Below are positions 55,211 through 64,000 of a stretch of 64,000 nt of DNA, in pieces. The DNA lies in the NCBI GenBank assembly GCA_040218445.1, contig JAVJRK010000010.1, forward strand, positions 62,001-126,000, given 5' to 3'. Within the stretch, counting starts at the first letter, position 1, and each line of letters opens with the position of its first letter. Source of the stretch: UBA1479 sp040218445. GTDB lineage: Bacteria; Pseudomonadota; Alphaproteobacteria; Rhodospirillales; Casp-alpha2. The notes below the pieces were generated by a model that was not told the origin of the DNA, did no database searches, and saw only the letters and a list, made by a program, of their open reading frames with translations. The position numbers and the translations under genes were made by a program.

Positions 55211-55595
55211 ATGGGGAACCTCCGCTTGGCGCTCGCGCATGATATTGCGCATGCTGGACTCAGCACTAATCCCCCTTCTGCCTATAGCTACGGTGCGCCA
55301 TGGGTCAGGTCAACCAGGAAGGGGCAATTCTTCATACCCACGCGGCAGTCCCACGCAACAGTCAAAGGGTAACATGACGTCAACCGGGAGCCTCACACAG
55401 GCATGCCCCCGGAGCGACTGCTTATACGGAATGAAATTCCACTAAACCCTAACATATCAAGCGATTAGATTCACCTTGCAAGCCGAACTAGGCTAAACTA
55501 AATCATCACTAAATTATCTTGGGCGCCTTTATGGCGAGATCGTCCACTCGATCCGCCGTAGATTTGTCGAGAACACCCAACATCGCGGAGCAATC
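55211..55595. other. Divergent intergenic region acnA / acnB
   Basis: No gene is visible. The left part holds the acnA promoter (55285-55313). The right part, toward acnB, is AT-rich (about 55440-55510), but I could not identify a clear -35/-10 pair for acnB. Confidence 0.5.
55285..55313 (-). promoter_or_regulatory. acnA promoter
   Basis: Reading leftwards, TTGACC (55308-55313) and TAGCTA (55285-55290) have 17-base spacing, about 75 bases before the acnA start. Confidence 0.5.
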
Positions 55596-58361
55596 ATGAG
55601 CTTGTACACGGATTATTTGGCCGAAATCGAAGAACGTAAAAAGCAGGATTTGCATCCGAAACCGATCGAAGACGGCGCGCTTGTCGAAGACCTGATCGCG
55701 CAGATCAAGGACACCGGCAACGCATACCGCGAAGACTCGCTGAAATTCTTCATTTACAACACCTTGCCAGGCACGACGAGTGCCGCCGGCGTCAAAGCAG
55801 AGTTCCTGAAAGAGATCATTCTCGGCCAGACTGACGTCAAGGAGATCACGCGGGACTTCGCGTTCGAGCTTCTGTCGCACATGAAGGGCGGCCCGTCGGT
55901 CAAGGTCCTGCTCGACCTGGCCCTGGGCGACGATGCCGATATCGCCAAAGCGGCGGCCGAAGTTCTGAAAACGCAGGTCTTCCTGTATGACGCCGACACC
56001 GACCGCCTGCAAGCGGCCTACAAGGCCGGAAACCGGGTTGCCAAGGATATCCTGGAAAGCTACGCCAACGCCGAGTTCTTCACCAAGCTGCCGGAGATCG
56101 AAGACAAGATCGACATCGTGACCTATGTCGCGGCGGAAGGCGACATCTCCACCGACCTGATGTCTCCGGGGGCCGAAGCGCACTCCCGCGCCGACCGGGA
56201 ACTGCACGGCAAGAGCTTCATTTCGGAAAAAGCCCAGAAAGAGATCCAGGCGCTCAAGCTTCAGCACCCCGGCAAACGCCTCATGATGATCGCTGAGAAA
56301 GGCACCATGGGCGTCGGCTCGTCGCGCATGTCCGGGATCAACAACGTAGCACTTTGGATGGGTGAACAGGCCAGCCCTTATGTGCCGTTCGTCAACATCG
56401 CGCCGATCGTCGCCGGCACCAACGGTATTTCGCCGATCTTCCAGACCACGGTGGGCGTCACCGGCGGCATCGGCGTCGATCTCAGGAACTGGGTCAAGAA
56501 GGTCGACGAAAACGGCAAGGCCATCATCAACAATGACGGCAGCCCGGTGCTGGAGGAAAAATACTCCGTCGCCACGGGCACGACCCTGACCATCGATACG
56601 AAAGCCGGAAAACTCTACAACGAAGACGGCACCGAGGAATTGGCCGACGTTTCGGCGGCCTTCTCCCCGCAATCGGTCGAATTCATGAAGGCCGGGGGCT
56701 CCTACGCCATCGACTTCGGCAAGAAACTCCAAATCTTCGCCGCCGAAACCCTGGGCGTGGAACCGAAACCGGTCTTCGCGCCCGCCAAGGTGGTTTCCCA
56801 CCCGGGCCAGGGCCTGACGGCAGTCGAAAAAATCTTCAACAACAATGCCGTGGGCGTTCCCGAAGGCACCGTCCTACACGCCGGATCCGACGCCATGGTG
56901 AAGGTCAACATCGTCGGCTCCCAGGACACGACCGGCCCGATGACCGTCCAGGAACTGGAAGCCATGGCCGCGACCGTGATTTCCCCGGTTCTGGACGGCG
57001 CCTATCAATCCGGCTGCCACACGGCTTCCGTATGGGACAAGAAAGCGCAGGCCAATACGCCCAAGCTGATGGCCTTCATGAACAAATTCGGGCTGGTCAC
57101 CGGCCGCGATCCGAAAGGCGCCTACTCGGCCATGACGGACGTCATCCATAAGGTCTTGAACGACATCACCATCGATGACCGGGCGATCATCATCGGCGGC
57201 GATTCGCACACCCGGATGTCCAAAGGCGTCGCCTTCGGGGCTGACTCGGGCACCGTTGCCCTTGCCCTGGCCTTGGGCATGGCGAACATCACCGTCCCTG
57301 AATCCGTCAAAGTGACCTTCAAAGGCAAGATGGGCGACCATATGGACTTCCGTGACGTGGTCCATGCGACACAGGCTCAGATGCTGGCGCAGTTCGACGG
57401 GGAAAACGTTTTCCAGGGCCGCATCATCGAAGTGCATATCGGCACGCTGCTGGCGGACCAGGCCTTCACCTTCACCGATTGGACGGCCGAAATGAAGGCC
57501 AAGGCATCGATCTGTATCTCCAATGATGAAACCCTGATCGAATCCCTGGAAATCGCCAAGTCCCGCATCCGGATCATGATCGACAAGGGCATGGAAATCC
57601 CGTCAGGGATGCTTCAGGGATTGATCGACAAGGCGGACGAGCGTATCGCGCAAATCAAATCCGGCGAGCAACCGGCGCTGAAGCCGGATGACAATGCGAA
57701 ATATTTCGCGGAAGTCGTCGTTGATCTCGACCAAATCAACGAGCCGATGATCGCCGACCCCGACGTCGACAACATCGATGTCGCGAAACGCTATACGCAC
57801 GACACCATCCGCCCGATTTCCTATTACAGCGGCAGCAAGAAAGTCGATTTGGGCTTCGTCGGTTCATGCATGGTGCACAAGGGTGACTTGAGCATCGTCG
57901 CACAGATGTTCCGCAACCTGGAAAAGGCCAACGGCAAGATCGAGTTCAACGCGCCCCTGGTTGTCGCCCCGCCGACCTATAACATCGTCGATGAACTGAA
58001 GGCGGAAGGCGACTGGGAAATCCTGCAAAAATACGCCGGGTTCGAATTCGACGACACGTCCCCCAAGACCGAGGCACGCACATCATACGAAAACACCCTG
58101 TATCTGGAGCGTCCCGGTTGCAATCTTTGCATGGGCAACCAGGAAAAAGCGGAAAAGGGCGATACCGTCATGGCGACGTCGACCCGTTTGTTCCAGGGCC
58201 GGGTTGTGGCGGACTCCAATGATAAGAAAGGCGAGTCGCTGCTGGCTTCGACACCGGTCGTGGTGTTGTCGACGATCCTTGGCCGGACACCCAGCGTTGA
58301 CGAGTACAAGTCCGCGGTGGACGGCATCAACCTGACCAAATTCGCACCGCCGCGTGTGTAA
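55596..58361 (+). CDS. acnB: Aconitate hydratase B / 2-methylisocitrate dehydratase
   Basis: This second aconitase (921 residues) is of the AcnB type. It has an N-terminal HEAT-like domain (about 1-160), then the swivel domain, and the cluster-bearing domains with YQSGCHTASVWD and CNLCMGNQEKA. AcnB handles citrate/isocitrate and 2-methylisocitrate and can also act as an RNA-binding regulator when the cluster is lost. It lies divergent to acnA. Its two hairpins downstream (58419-58460, 58514-58559) may end its transcript. Confidence 0.95.
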   Translation: MSLYTDYLAEIEERKKQDLHPKPIEDGALVEDLIAQIKDTGNAYREDSLKFFIYNTLPGTTSAAGVKAEFLKEIILGQTDVKEITRDFAFELLSHMKGGPSVKVLLDLALGDDADIAKAAAEVLKTQVFLYDADTDRLQAAYKAGNRVAKDILESYANAEFFTKLPEIEDKIDIVTYVAAEGDISTDLMSPGAEAHSRADRELHGKSFISEKAQKEIQALKLQHPGKRLMMIAEKGTMGVGSSRMSGINNVALWMGEQASPYVPFVNIAPIVAGTNGISPIFQTTVGVTGGIGVDLRNWVKKVDENGKAIINNDGSPVLEEKYSVATGTTLTIDTKAGKLYNEDGTEELADVSAAFSPQSVEFMKAGGSYAIDFGKKLQIFAAETLGVEPKPVFAPAKVVSHPGQGLTAVEKIFNNNAVGVPEGTVLHAGSDAMVKVNIVGSQDTTGPMTVQELEAMAATVISPVLDGAYQSGCHTASVWDKKAQANTPKLMAFMNKFGLVTGRDPKGAYSAMTDVIHKVLNDITIDDRAIIIGGDSHTRMSKGVAFGADSGTVALALALGMANITVPESVKVTFKGKMGDHMDFRDVVHATQAQMLAQFDGENVFQGRIIEVHIGTLLADQAFTFTDWTAEMKAKASICISNDETLIESLEIAKSRIRIMIDKGMEIPSGMLQGLIDKADERIAQIKSGEQPALKPDDNAKYFAEVVVDLDQINEPMIADPDVDNIDVAKRYTHDTIRPISYYSGSKKVDLGFVGSCMVHKGDLSIVAQMFRNLEKANGKIEFNAPLVVAPPTYNIVDELKAEGDWEILQKYAGFEFDDTSPKTEARTSYENTLYLERPGCNLCMGNQEKAEKGDTVMATSTRLFQGRVVADSNDKKGESLLASTPVVVLSTILGRTPSVDEYKSAVDGINLTKFAPPRV

Positions 58362-58802
58362 GTATTGGTCAGCTTCGCTGCACCGTTATTGACCGAGGAT
58401 TAGGACAGGGGCTTTCACCCCGGTGAAATGCGTCGATTTCCTGAAACGCATCTCACCGGGCGCACCCTGAATTCGGCTCAAATTCAGTATCGGCGCCTGC
58501 GCACAAGGCGTAGAGGCACCGCAAGCCCCTTCATGTGCATCGCAATGCGGTGCCTTTTGTTCGGTCAGCATTCTTCGCCATTTTGACTGGCGGAACGTCA
58601 CCGGCCACGAACCCCCAAGTTTTCGTAGCGTCAACCCGATTTCCTCACGCAGGCGTGTATCCCTGCGGGATATTTCGGCTTGCGTCTTGCGGTTCAATCT
58701 GCATGTTATTTTATCTCAACGCCCTTCAAGAGGCGCTAAACTCAAGAAAAATCCTAAAGCACGACAAATTAAGAAGGCTGAGGATTCACCAGGGAGACAT
58801 TC
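58362..58802. other. acnB 3' intergenic region with two hairpins
   Basis: No credible gene is seen in these 441 bases. A 15-base inverted repeat with one mismatch (58419-58433 with 58446-58460) and the terminator hairpin at 58514 follow each other. A weak rightward promoter, TTGCGG-N17-TTTATC (58687-58715), may serve the acyl-CoA ligase gene. Confidence 0.45.
58514..58559 (+). terminator. Probable acnB terminator
   Basis: AGGCACCGCA (58514-58523) pairs with TGCGGTGCCT (58546-58555), followed by a TTTTG tract. The loop of 22 bases is long for a terminator. Confidence 0.55.
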
Positions 58803-60764
58803 ATGTCCGGCGATCATGCGGCGGGCCAAGACACTTTTCCGAAACTATTGGCCGCGAACGCGCGCATCCGGGGGGGCAAACCGGCTAGCCGCGAAAAAGA
58901 TTACGGTATCTGGCAGACCTGGACCTGGTCCGAGGTCGCGGAGGAAGTTCGCGCCCTGGCCTGCGGGCTGGCGGCATTGGGTTTCCAACGCGGAGACCGA
59001 CTTGCCATCATCGGTGACAACCGCCCGCACCTGTATTGGGCCATGCCGGCCGCACAGGCCGTCGGCGGCGTGCCTGTGCCCATGTATCAGGACAGCGTCG
59101 CCGAAGAGATGCAGTACGTTCTGGAGCATGCGGAATGCCGCTTTGCCATCGCCGAGAACCAGGAGCAAGTCGATAAGCTGCTGGAAATCAAGGACCGCCT
59201 GCCGAAGCTGGAAACGATCATCTATCATTTCCCACGCGGCATGCGCAGCTACACCCAGGATTTCCTGCATCTTTACGCCGACGTTCAGGACAAGGGCCGC
59301 GCACACGACACCGCCAATCCGGGATTTTACGACGCCCAGGTCGATATGGGCACGGGCGGCGATCTGGCCATCATGGTCTATACCTCGGGCACCACGGGAC
59401 GACCCAAGGGCGTCATGCTGTCCGCCGATAACCTGATCCAGACCGCGCGCAACGCCGCCGAATGGGAAGGGCTGACCGACGACGACGAAATGCTGGCCTA
59501 TCTGCCCATGGCCTGGGTCGGCGACCACATCTTCTCGGTCGGGCAGGCCTTCACCACCGGGTTCTGCGTATCCTGCCCGGAAAGTGCCGAGACGGTCCTG
59601 GAAGACCTGCGTGAAATCGGGCCGACCTATTTCTTCGCCCCGCCGCGCATCTTCGAGAACATCCTGACCACGGTGATGATCCGGATCGAGGATGCCGCCC
59701 CCTGGAAACAGCGTATGTTCCATAATTACATGGATCACGCCAACCGCGTCGGCCGCGACATCCTGGACGGCAAGCCGGTTCCCTTTATGGACCGGCTGAA
59801 ATACCGGATGGGGGAATTCCTGGTCTATGGCCCGCTGAAAAACGTGTTGGGCCTGACCCGCATGCGCCTGGGCTACACGGCGGGCGAAGCGATCGGCCCG
59901 GACATTTTCGATTTCTACCGCTCGCTGGGCCTGAACCTGAAACAACTGTATGGCTCGACCGAAGCATCGGTCTTCATCACCATCCAGCCCAACGGCGACA
60001 TCCGGTCCGATTCGGTCGGTGTTCCCGCCCCCGGCGTCGATATCCGCATCGAGGACACGGGCGAGGTCATGTTCAAAAGCCCCGGCGTGTTCCAGGCCTA
60101 TTACAAGAACGACGACGCCACGGCCGAGACCAAAACATCGGACGGCTGGGTCCGTACGGGTGATGCCGGTTTTCTGGACGCCGACGGGCACCTGAAGATC
60201 ATTGACCGGGCCAAGGACGTGGGCAAGCTGACGGACGGCACCCTGTTCGCGCCCAAATACCTGGAAAACAAGCTGAAGTTCTTCCCCTTCGTGTCAGAAG
60301 CCGTGACCTTCGGCGACGGGCGCGACTATGTCGCCGCGTTCATCAACATCGACCTGGAAGCGGTCGGTAACTGGGCCGAACGCCGGGGCCTTGCTTATAC
60401 GGGCTATACGGACCTGGCCGGCCGGCCCGAAGTCATGGAGCTGATTTCCGACTGCGTCGACAAGGTCAACGTGGACTTGGCCGGGGATGAAAAGCTTGCG
60501 GGCTCGCAGATCAAGCGCTTCCTGGTCCTGCACAAGGAACTGGACGCCGACGACGGCGAATTGACGCGCACGCGCAAGGTCCGCCGTTCCGTTGTAAGCG
60601 AACGATATGACGATTTGATCGCAGCCCTTTATTCCGACCGGGATCATTGCGAAGTCACCGCGACCGTGACCTTCGAGGATGGTCGCACGGATACCATTCA
60701 TGCCGATCTGAAGATCCGAGATGCCAAGATTGCCCCGCCCGGCGCGGGGCAGGCCGCGGCCTGA
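58803..60764 (+). CDS. AMP-dependent long-chain acyl-CoA synthetase-like ligase
   Basis: This 653-residue acyl-adenylating enzyme activates a carboxylic acid as an AMP ester and transfers it to CoA. The P-loop YTSGTTGRPKGV (about 196-207) and YGSTEAS are clear, with WVRTGDAGFLD and the C-terminal lid. The following genes are a HAAT-type transporter, which suggests it activates an imported acid. CAGGGAGA lies before the ATG. The substrate cannot be read from the sequence. Confidence 0.92.
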   Translation: MSGDHAAGQDTFPKLLAANARIRGGKPASREKDYGIWQTWTWSEVAEEVRALACGLAALGFQRGDRLAIIGDNRPHLYWAMPAAQAVGGVPVPMYQDSVAEEMQYVLEHAECRFAIAENQEQVDKLLEIKDRLPKLETIIYHFPRGMRSYTQDFLHLYADVQDKGRAHDTANPGFYDAQVDMGTGGDLAIMVYTSGTTGRPKGVMLSADNLIQTARNAAEWEGLTDDDEMLAYLPMAWVGDHIFSVGQAFTTGFCVSCPESAETVLEDLREIGPTYFFAPPRIFENILTTVMIRIEDAAPWKQRMFHNYMDHANRVGRDILDGKPVPFMDRLKYRMGEFLVYGPLKNVLGLTRMRLGYTAGEAIGPDIFDFYRSLGLNLKQLYGSTEASVFITIQPNGDIRSDSVGVPAPGVDIRIEDTGEVMFKSPGVFQAYYKNDDATAETKTSDGWVRTGDAGFLDADGHLKIIDRAKDVGKLTDGTLFAPKYLENKLKFFPFVSEAVTFGDGRDYVAAFINIDLEAVGNWAERRGLAYTGYTDLAGRPEVMELISDCVDKVNVDLAGDEKLAGSQIKRFLVLHKELDADDGELTRTRKVRRSVVSERYDDLIAALYSDRDHCEVTATVTFEDGRTDTIHADLKIRDAKIAPPGAGQAAA

Positions 60765-60793
60765 CCGCGGCGCGCAGGATGAAGGGGAGCACC

Positions 60794-61606
60794 ATGCCGG
60801 AAGGCACCGCCCAGACAAATTCCGAACGCGTCATCGGCGACGTCATCATGAAGGTGGAAAACGTGTCGCTGTCGTTCGGCGGCGTGCGCGCACTCGACGA
60901 CGTGTCGTTCGATGTGCGCGAGCATGAAATTCTGGCGATCATCGGCCCCAACGGGGCCGGAAAGTCGTCCATGCTGAACTGCATCAACGGCTTCTATCAT
61001 CCACAGGAAGGCGCAATTCATTACAAAGGCAAGCGCCGCGACACCGCCAAGACCTATGAAGCGGCCGAGGAAGGCATCGCGCGCACGTTCCAGAACATCG
61101 CCCTGTTCAAGGGCATGTCGACGCTGGATAACATCATGACCGGGCGCGGCCTGAAGATGAAACGCAACTTCCTGTGGCAGGCGCTCTATTACGGCCCGGC
61201 CCTTAAGGAAGAGCTGGAACACCGCGCCAAGGCCGAAGAAGTCATCGACTTCCTGGAAATCGAGGCCATCCGCAAGACGCCCGTGGGGCGCCTGCCTTAC
61301 GGCCTGCAAAAACGCGTCGAACTGGGCCGGGCATTGGCGGCCGAACCGGATCTGCTTTTGCTCGACGAACCCATGGCCGGCATGAACCACGAGGAGAAAG
61401 AGGACATGGTCCGCTACATCCTCGACGTGAATGACGAATACGGCACGACCATCGTTCTGATCGAACACGACATGAGCGTCGTGATGGATATTTCCGACCG
61501 CGTGGTGGTGCTGGATTACGGCAAGAAGCTGGCCGCCGGCACGCCGGACGAGGTCAAGGGCAACCAAGACGTTATCGACGCCTATCTCGGCGTGAGCCAC
61601 GATTAG
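60794..61606 (+). CDS. livG: Branched-chain-type ABC transporter ATP-binding protein
   Basis: This is the LivG-like ATPase of a HAAT transporter (270 residues). Walker A is GPNGAGKS, Walker B is LLLLDEPMAGM, and IVLIEHDMSVVMD holds the switch histidine; the signature is degenerate (GRLPYGLQKR). The ATG at 60794 has GGGGAG 4 bases upstream; 60779 is an alternative. It follows the ligase gene by 29 bases. Confidence 0.93.
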   Translation: MPEGTAQTNSERVIGDVIMKVENVSLSFGGVRALDDVSFDVREHEILAIIGPNGAGKSSMLNCINGFYHPQEGAIHYKGKRRDTAKTYEAAEEGIARTFQNIALFKGMSTLDNIMTGRGLKMKRNFLWQALYYGPALKEELEHRAKAEEVIDFLEIEAIRKTPVGRLPYGLQKRVELGRALAAEPDLLLLDEPMAGMNHEEKEDMVRYILDVNDEYGTTIVLIEHDMSVVMDISDRVVVLDYGKKLAAGTPDEVKGNQDVIDAYLGVSHD

Positions 61607-61626
61607 GCCCGGGGAGAACAACGCAC

Positions 61627-62562
61627 ATGGAATTTCTTGAATCCATCTTCGTCGCCCCTTTCGTCGAGATGTGGAATTACCCGGCCTTCCTGGCCGAATT
61701 GATCCTGGTCGGCCTGTCGACCGGCGTGCTGTATTCCCTGGTTGCCTTGGGTTTCGTGCTGATCTTCAAGGCATCGGGCATGTTCAATTTCGCCCAGGGT
61801 GCGATGGTTCTGTTCGCGGCCCTGACGCTGGTCGGCCTGATGGAACACGGCGTGCCGCTGTGGGCCGCCCTTCTGCTGTCGATGGCCGTCATGGTCGGTC
61901 TGGCCTTCGCGGTCGAACGCCTGATGCTGCGCTATCTGGTCAATCAAGAAGGCCTGATCCTGTTCATGGCGACGATCGGCCTGAACTTCATCCTTGAGGG
62001 CACGGGGCAACTGTTCTGGGGCTCGGACGTCAAGCGCCTGGAAATCGGCATTCCCGACAAGCCCTTTGACCTGGGCCCGATCCTGCTTAACACCTTTGAT
62101 GTGACCGCCGCGTTCATCGGTGCGGCATTGGTCATCGCACTGGCGGTTTTCTTCCAGAAAACGCCTATGGGCCGCGCCTTGCGCGCCGTCGCCGACGATC
62201 ATCAGGCAGCGCTTAGCGTCGGCATCCCGCTGAAAACCATCTGGGTCGCCGTCTGGACCATCGCCGGGATTGTGGCTCTGGTCGCGGGCATCGTCTGGGG
62301 GGCCAAGTCGGGGGTTCAGTTCTCGCTCTCGCTGATCGCCTTGAAGGCCCTGCCGGTGCTGATTTTGGGCGGGTTCACGTCCGTGCCCGGTGCCATCGTC
62401 GGCGGCCTGATCATCGGCGTCGGCGAAAAGGTGGCCGAGGGCTTCTGGGGCCCGGCCTTCGGCGGTGCCATCGAAAACTGGTTTGCCTACATGCTGGCAC
62501 TTGCGTTCCTGGTGTTCAGGCCGCAGGGGCTGTTCGGCGAAAAGATCATCGAGAGGGTCTGA
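61627..62562 (+). CDS. livH: Branched-chain-type ABC transporter permease LivH-like
   Basis: This inner-membrane permease (311 residues) has about eight helices and the family motif QGAMVLFAAL near 58-67. MGRALRAVADDHQAALSVG is the ATPase-coupling region. It starts 20 bases after livG. Substrate: an amino acid, amide or carboxylate, not resolved. Confidence 0.93.
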   Translation: MEFLESIFVAPFVEMWNYPAFLAELILVGLSTGVLYSLVALGFVLIFKASGMFNFAQGAMVLFAALTLVGLMEHGVPLWAALLLSMAVMVGLAFAVERLMLRYLVNQEGLILFMATIGLNFILEGTGQLFWGSDVKRLEIGIPDKPFDLGPILLNTFDVTAAFIGAALVIALAVFFQKTPMGRALRAVADDHQAALSVGIPLKTIWVAVWTIAGIVALVAGIVWGAKSGVQFSLSLIALKALPVLILGGFTSVPGAIVGGLIIGVGEKVAEGFWGPAFGGAIENWFAYMLALAFLVFRPQGLFGEKIIERV

Positions 62563-62566
62563 CGAA

Positions 62567-63643
62567 ATGTTCTACCGCGAAGCCGGACAATTCAAGACCA
62601 CCTACCGGGGCGACCAGGCCGTCTTTCCCATTTTCCAGGACAAGATCGCCGTCTTCGCCCTGATCATCGTCGCCTACATGGTGCCGCTGGTCGCCAATGA
62701 ATACTGGCTGCAGGCGATTTTCATCCAGTTCCTGGTGTTCGCCCTGATGGCGATCGGCCTGAACCTGTTGATGGGCTACGCCGGTCAGGTGTCGCTCGGC
62801 ACCGGGGCCTTCGCCGCCGTGGGGGCTTATGCCTGTTATAAGCTGACGACCAATATCGAAGGCATGAACGTGATCGTCGCGATCCTGCTGTCGGGCGGCT
62901 GTGCGGCCGCCGTGGGCATCGTGTTCGGCCTGCCTTCGCTTCGCATCAAGGGCTTCTATCTGGCCGTCGCGACCTTGGCGGCGCAGTTCTTCATCCTGTG
63001 GCTGTTCAACAAGGTCGGCTGGTTCTACAACGACAACCCGTCGGGCACGATCACCGCCCCGCCGCGCGAATTCATGGGCTTTTTAATCACCGGGCCCAGA
63101 GCCACGCCCGAAGCACGATATTGGGTCTGCCTGACCTTCCTTGTGGCCTTTGCCTGGTTCGCCAAGAACTTGGTGCGCGGGCATATCGGCCGGTCATGGA
63201 TGGCGATCCGCGACATGGACATCGCCGCCGAAATCATCGGCATCCGCCCGCTGCAGACCAAGCTGATGGCCTTCGCCATTTCGTCGTTCTATTGCGGCGT
63301 GGCCGGGGCCTTGATGATCTTCTGCTGGCTGGGGTCGGCCGAAACGGAAGCCTTTGATCTGTTCAACGTCTCCTTCCGCGTGTTGTTCATGATCATCATC
63401 GGCGGCCTGGGATCGATCGGCGGATCGATCCTGGGGGCAGCCTTCATCATCCTGGTGCCGATCTTCCTGACCAATTTCCCGCCCATGATTGGGTTGGACA
63501 TTTCGACCGCTCTGCAAAAGCATCTGGAAGAAATCATCTTCGGCGTGATGATCGTCGTGTTCCTGATCGTCGAACCGGAAGGGTTCGCCCGTCTGTGGCA
63601 GATCCTGCGCGAGAAACTGAGGAAATGGCCGTTCCCTTATTGA
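62567..63643 (+). CDS. livM: Branched-chain-type ABC transporter permease LivM-like
   Basis: This second permease (358 residues) has the LivM motif NLLMGYAGQVSLGTGAFAAV (about 62-81) and the coupling loop SWMAIRDMDIAAEIIGI. The ATG at 62567 follows the livH stop by 4 bases, so the genes are coupled; a longer in-frame reading would overlap livH. Confidence 0.93.
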   Translation: MFYREAGQFKTTYRGDQAVFPIFQDKIAVFALIIVAYMVPLVANEYWLQAIFIQFLVFALMAIGLNLLMGYAGQVSLGTGAFAAVGAYACYKLTTNIEGMNVIVAILLSGGCAAAVGIVFGLPSLRIKGFYLAVATLAAQFFILWLFNKVGWFYNDNPSGTITAPPREFMGFLITGPRATPEARYWVCLTFLVAFAWFAKNLVRGHIGRSWMAIRDMDIAAEIIGIRPLQTKLMAFAISSFYCGVAGALMIFCWLGSAETEAFDLFNVSFRVLFMIIIGGLGSIGGSILGAAFIILVPIFLTNFPPMIGLDISTALQKHLEEIIFGVMIVVFLIVEPEGFARLWQILREKLRKWPFPY

Positions 63644-63753
63644 CGGCCCGCGTACAGGCCGCGCCCGCATGGGCCGCGTTGAAAATTTGAATGCCGCGGC
63701 GCCCGGCGCTGCCAAAACCAATAATAAGCACGTTGGAAACCGGGTTATGTGCG

Positions 63754-63782
63754 TTGGTGCTTATATACCGCCGTGCTACGAT
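63754..63782 (+). promoter_or_regulatory. Promoter of the binding-protein gene
   Basis: TTGGTG (63754-63759) and TACGAT (63777-63782) have 17-base spacing, 65 bases before the start codon. A separate promoter would raise binding-protein level over that of the membrane subunits. Confidence 0.45.
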
Positions 63783-63847
63783 CCGAAGCGTAACCAAAAG
63801 GAAGAAGCCCCAAAAAAACGGGGCATCCGTGACTGGGAGAAATAGCC

Positions 63848-64000
63848 ATGAAGTTCCGTAAACTGGTAATGGCCGCGGCGGGTGTCGCGGTCGGCCTCGG
63901 CACTTTCGCCGCGGCCGAAATCGCCAAGGCGGACGAGCAGTTCCTGCCCATGCTCGTGTACCGTACCGGCGCCTATGCACCGTCGGGGATCCCCGTAGCG
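63848..64000 (+). CDS. Branched-chain-type ABC transporter substrate-binding protein (partial)
   Basis: Only the first 51 codons are inside the window. A signal peptide (MKFRKLVMAAAG to a cleavage near AKA) leads to DEQFLPMLVYRTGAYAPS, the typical start of this HAAT-associated binding-protein group. It probably serves the LivGHM subunits upstream. The rest, and any livF, lie beyond the right edge. Confidence 0.85.
   Translation, partial: MKFRKLVMAAAGVAVGLGTFAAAEIAKADEQFLPMLVYRTGAYAPSGIPVA

Noticed and set aside
55456..55470. ATC-N9-GAT near acnB resembling the LysR dyad
   Set aside because: It lacks the GTCAAATCG context shared by the four phosphonate sites and is expected by chance at this frequency.
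58386..58697. A 103-codon minus-strand frame between acnB and the acyl-CoA ligase
   Set aside because: No ribosome-binding site, no recognisable domain, and it runs across both hairpins.

Overview
The window is about 62-63% GC, gene-dense chromosomal DNA of an alphaproteobacterium. The gene families fit a free-living, probably marine or freshwater, Rhodospirillales-like organism: CarD beside a 7Fe ferredoxin, a Suv3-type helicase overlapping an S4-domain gene, GluQ-RS, and a branched-chain-type ABC transporter with an acyl-CoA ligase. The taxonomic placement is inference. I see no rRNA, tRNA, CRISPR array, transposase or phage gene.

Layout. 0-3 kb: ahpF, a SnoaL-like protein and rpsD. 3.2-7.8 kb: a complete polyamine-type ABC transporter (ATPase, binding protein, two permeases). 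7.8-9.5 kb: a Na+/phosphate transporter. 9.7-21.6 kb: a 2-aminoethylphosphonate (AEP) uptake and degradation locus (phnS-phnT-fused permease, phnW, a large FAD/GcvT-type dehydrogenase, phnA, phnY) with a divergent LysR regulator. 21.7-22.3 kb: an AT-rich islet with one orphan membrane protein. 22.5-29.1 kb: a five-gene operon (PbfA-like class-III PLP enzyme, 2-hydroxyacid dehydrogenase, aldehyde dehydrogenase, iron-type alcohol dehydrogenase, glutamine synthetase-like enzyme). 29.2-36.9 kb: a copper-resistance island (P-type ATPase, CueR, cytochrome c, secreted metal-binding proteins, a frameshifted multicopper oxidase, CopB, DUF411 protein). 36.9-50 kb: housekeeping genes. 50-58.4 kb: htpG and divergent acnA and acnB. 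58.8-64 kb: acyl-CoA ligase and LivG/LivH/LivM, running into a binding-protein gene cut by the window edge.

The most interesting result is regulatory. A near-identical element, GTCAAATCG(C/T)(T/C)A followed by an ATC-N9-GAT dyad (the LysR-type T-N11-A box), occurs four times: beside the LysR gene and phnS, before phnW, before phnA, and 8.4 kb away before the PbfA-like operon. In every case its GTCAA arm lies on the same side relative to the leftward genes and supplies a TTGAC -35 box. This joins two physically separate clusters into one predicted phosphonate regulon. AEP would be imported and transaminated by PhnW; hydroxylated AEP would be handled by the PbfA-like enzyme; N-methylated AEP might be handled by the FAD/GcvT enzyme. 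All would converge on phosphonoacetaldehyde, which PhnY and PhnA convert to acetate and phosphate. The adjacent Na+/Pi transporter could dispose of surplus phosphate. No phosphonatase (phnX) or C-P lyase gene is present in the window.

The copper island has CueR-type promoters before the P-type ATPase and before the small secreted protein, so it is probably copper-induced as a unit.
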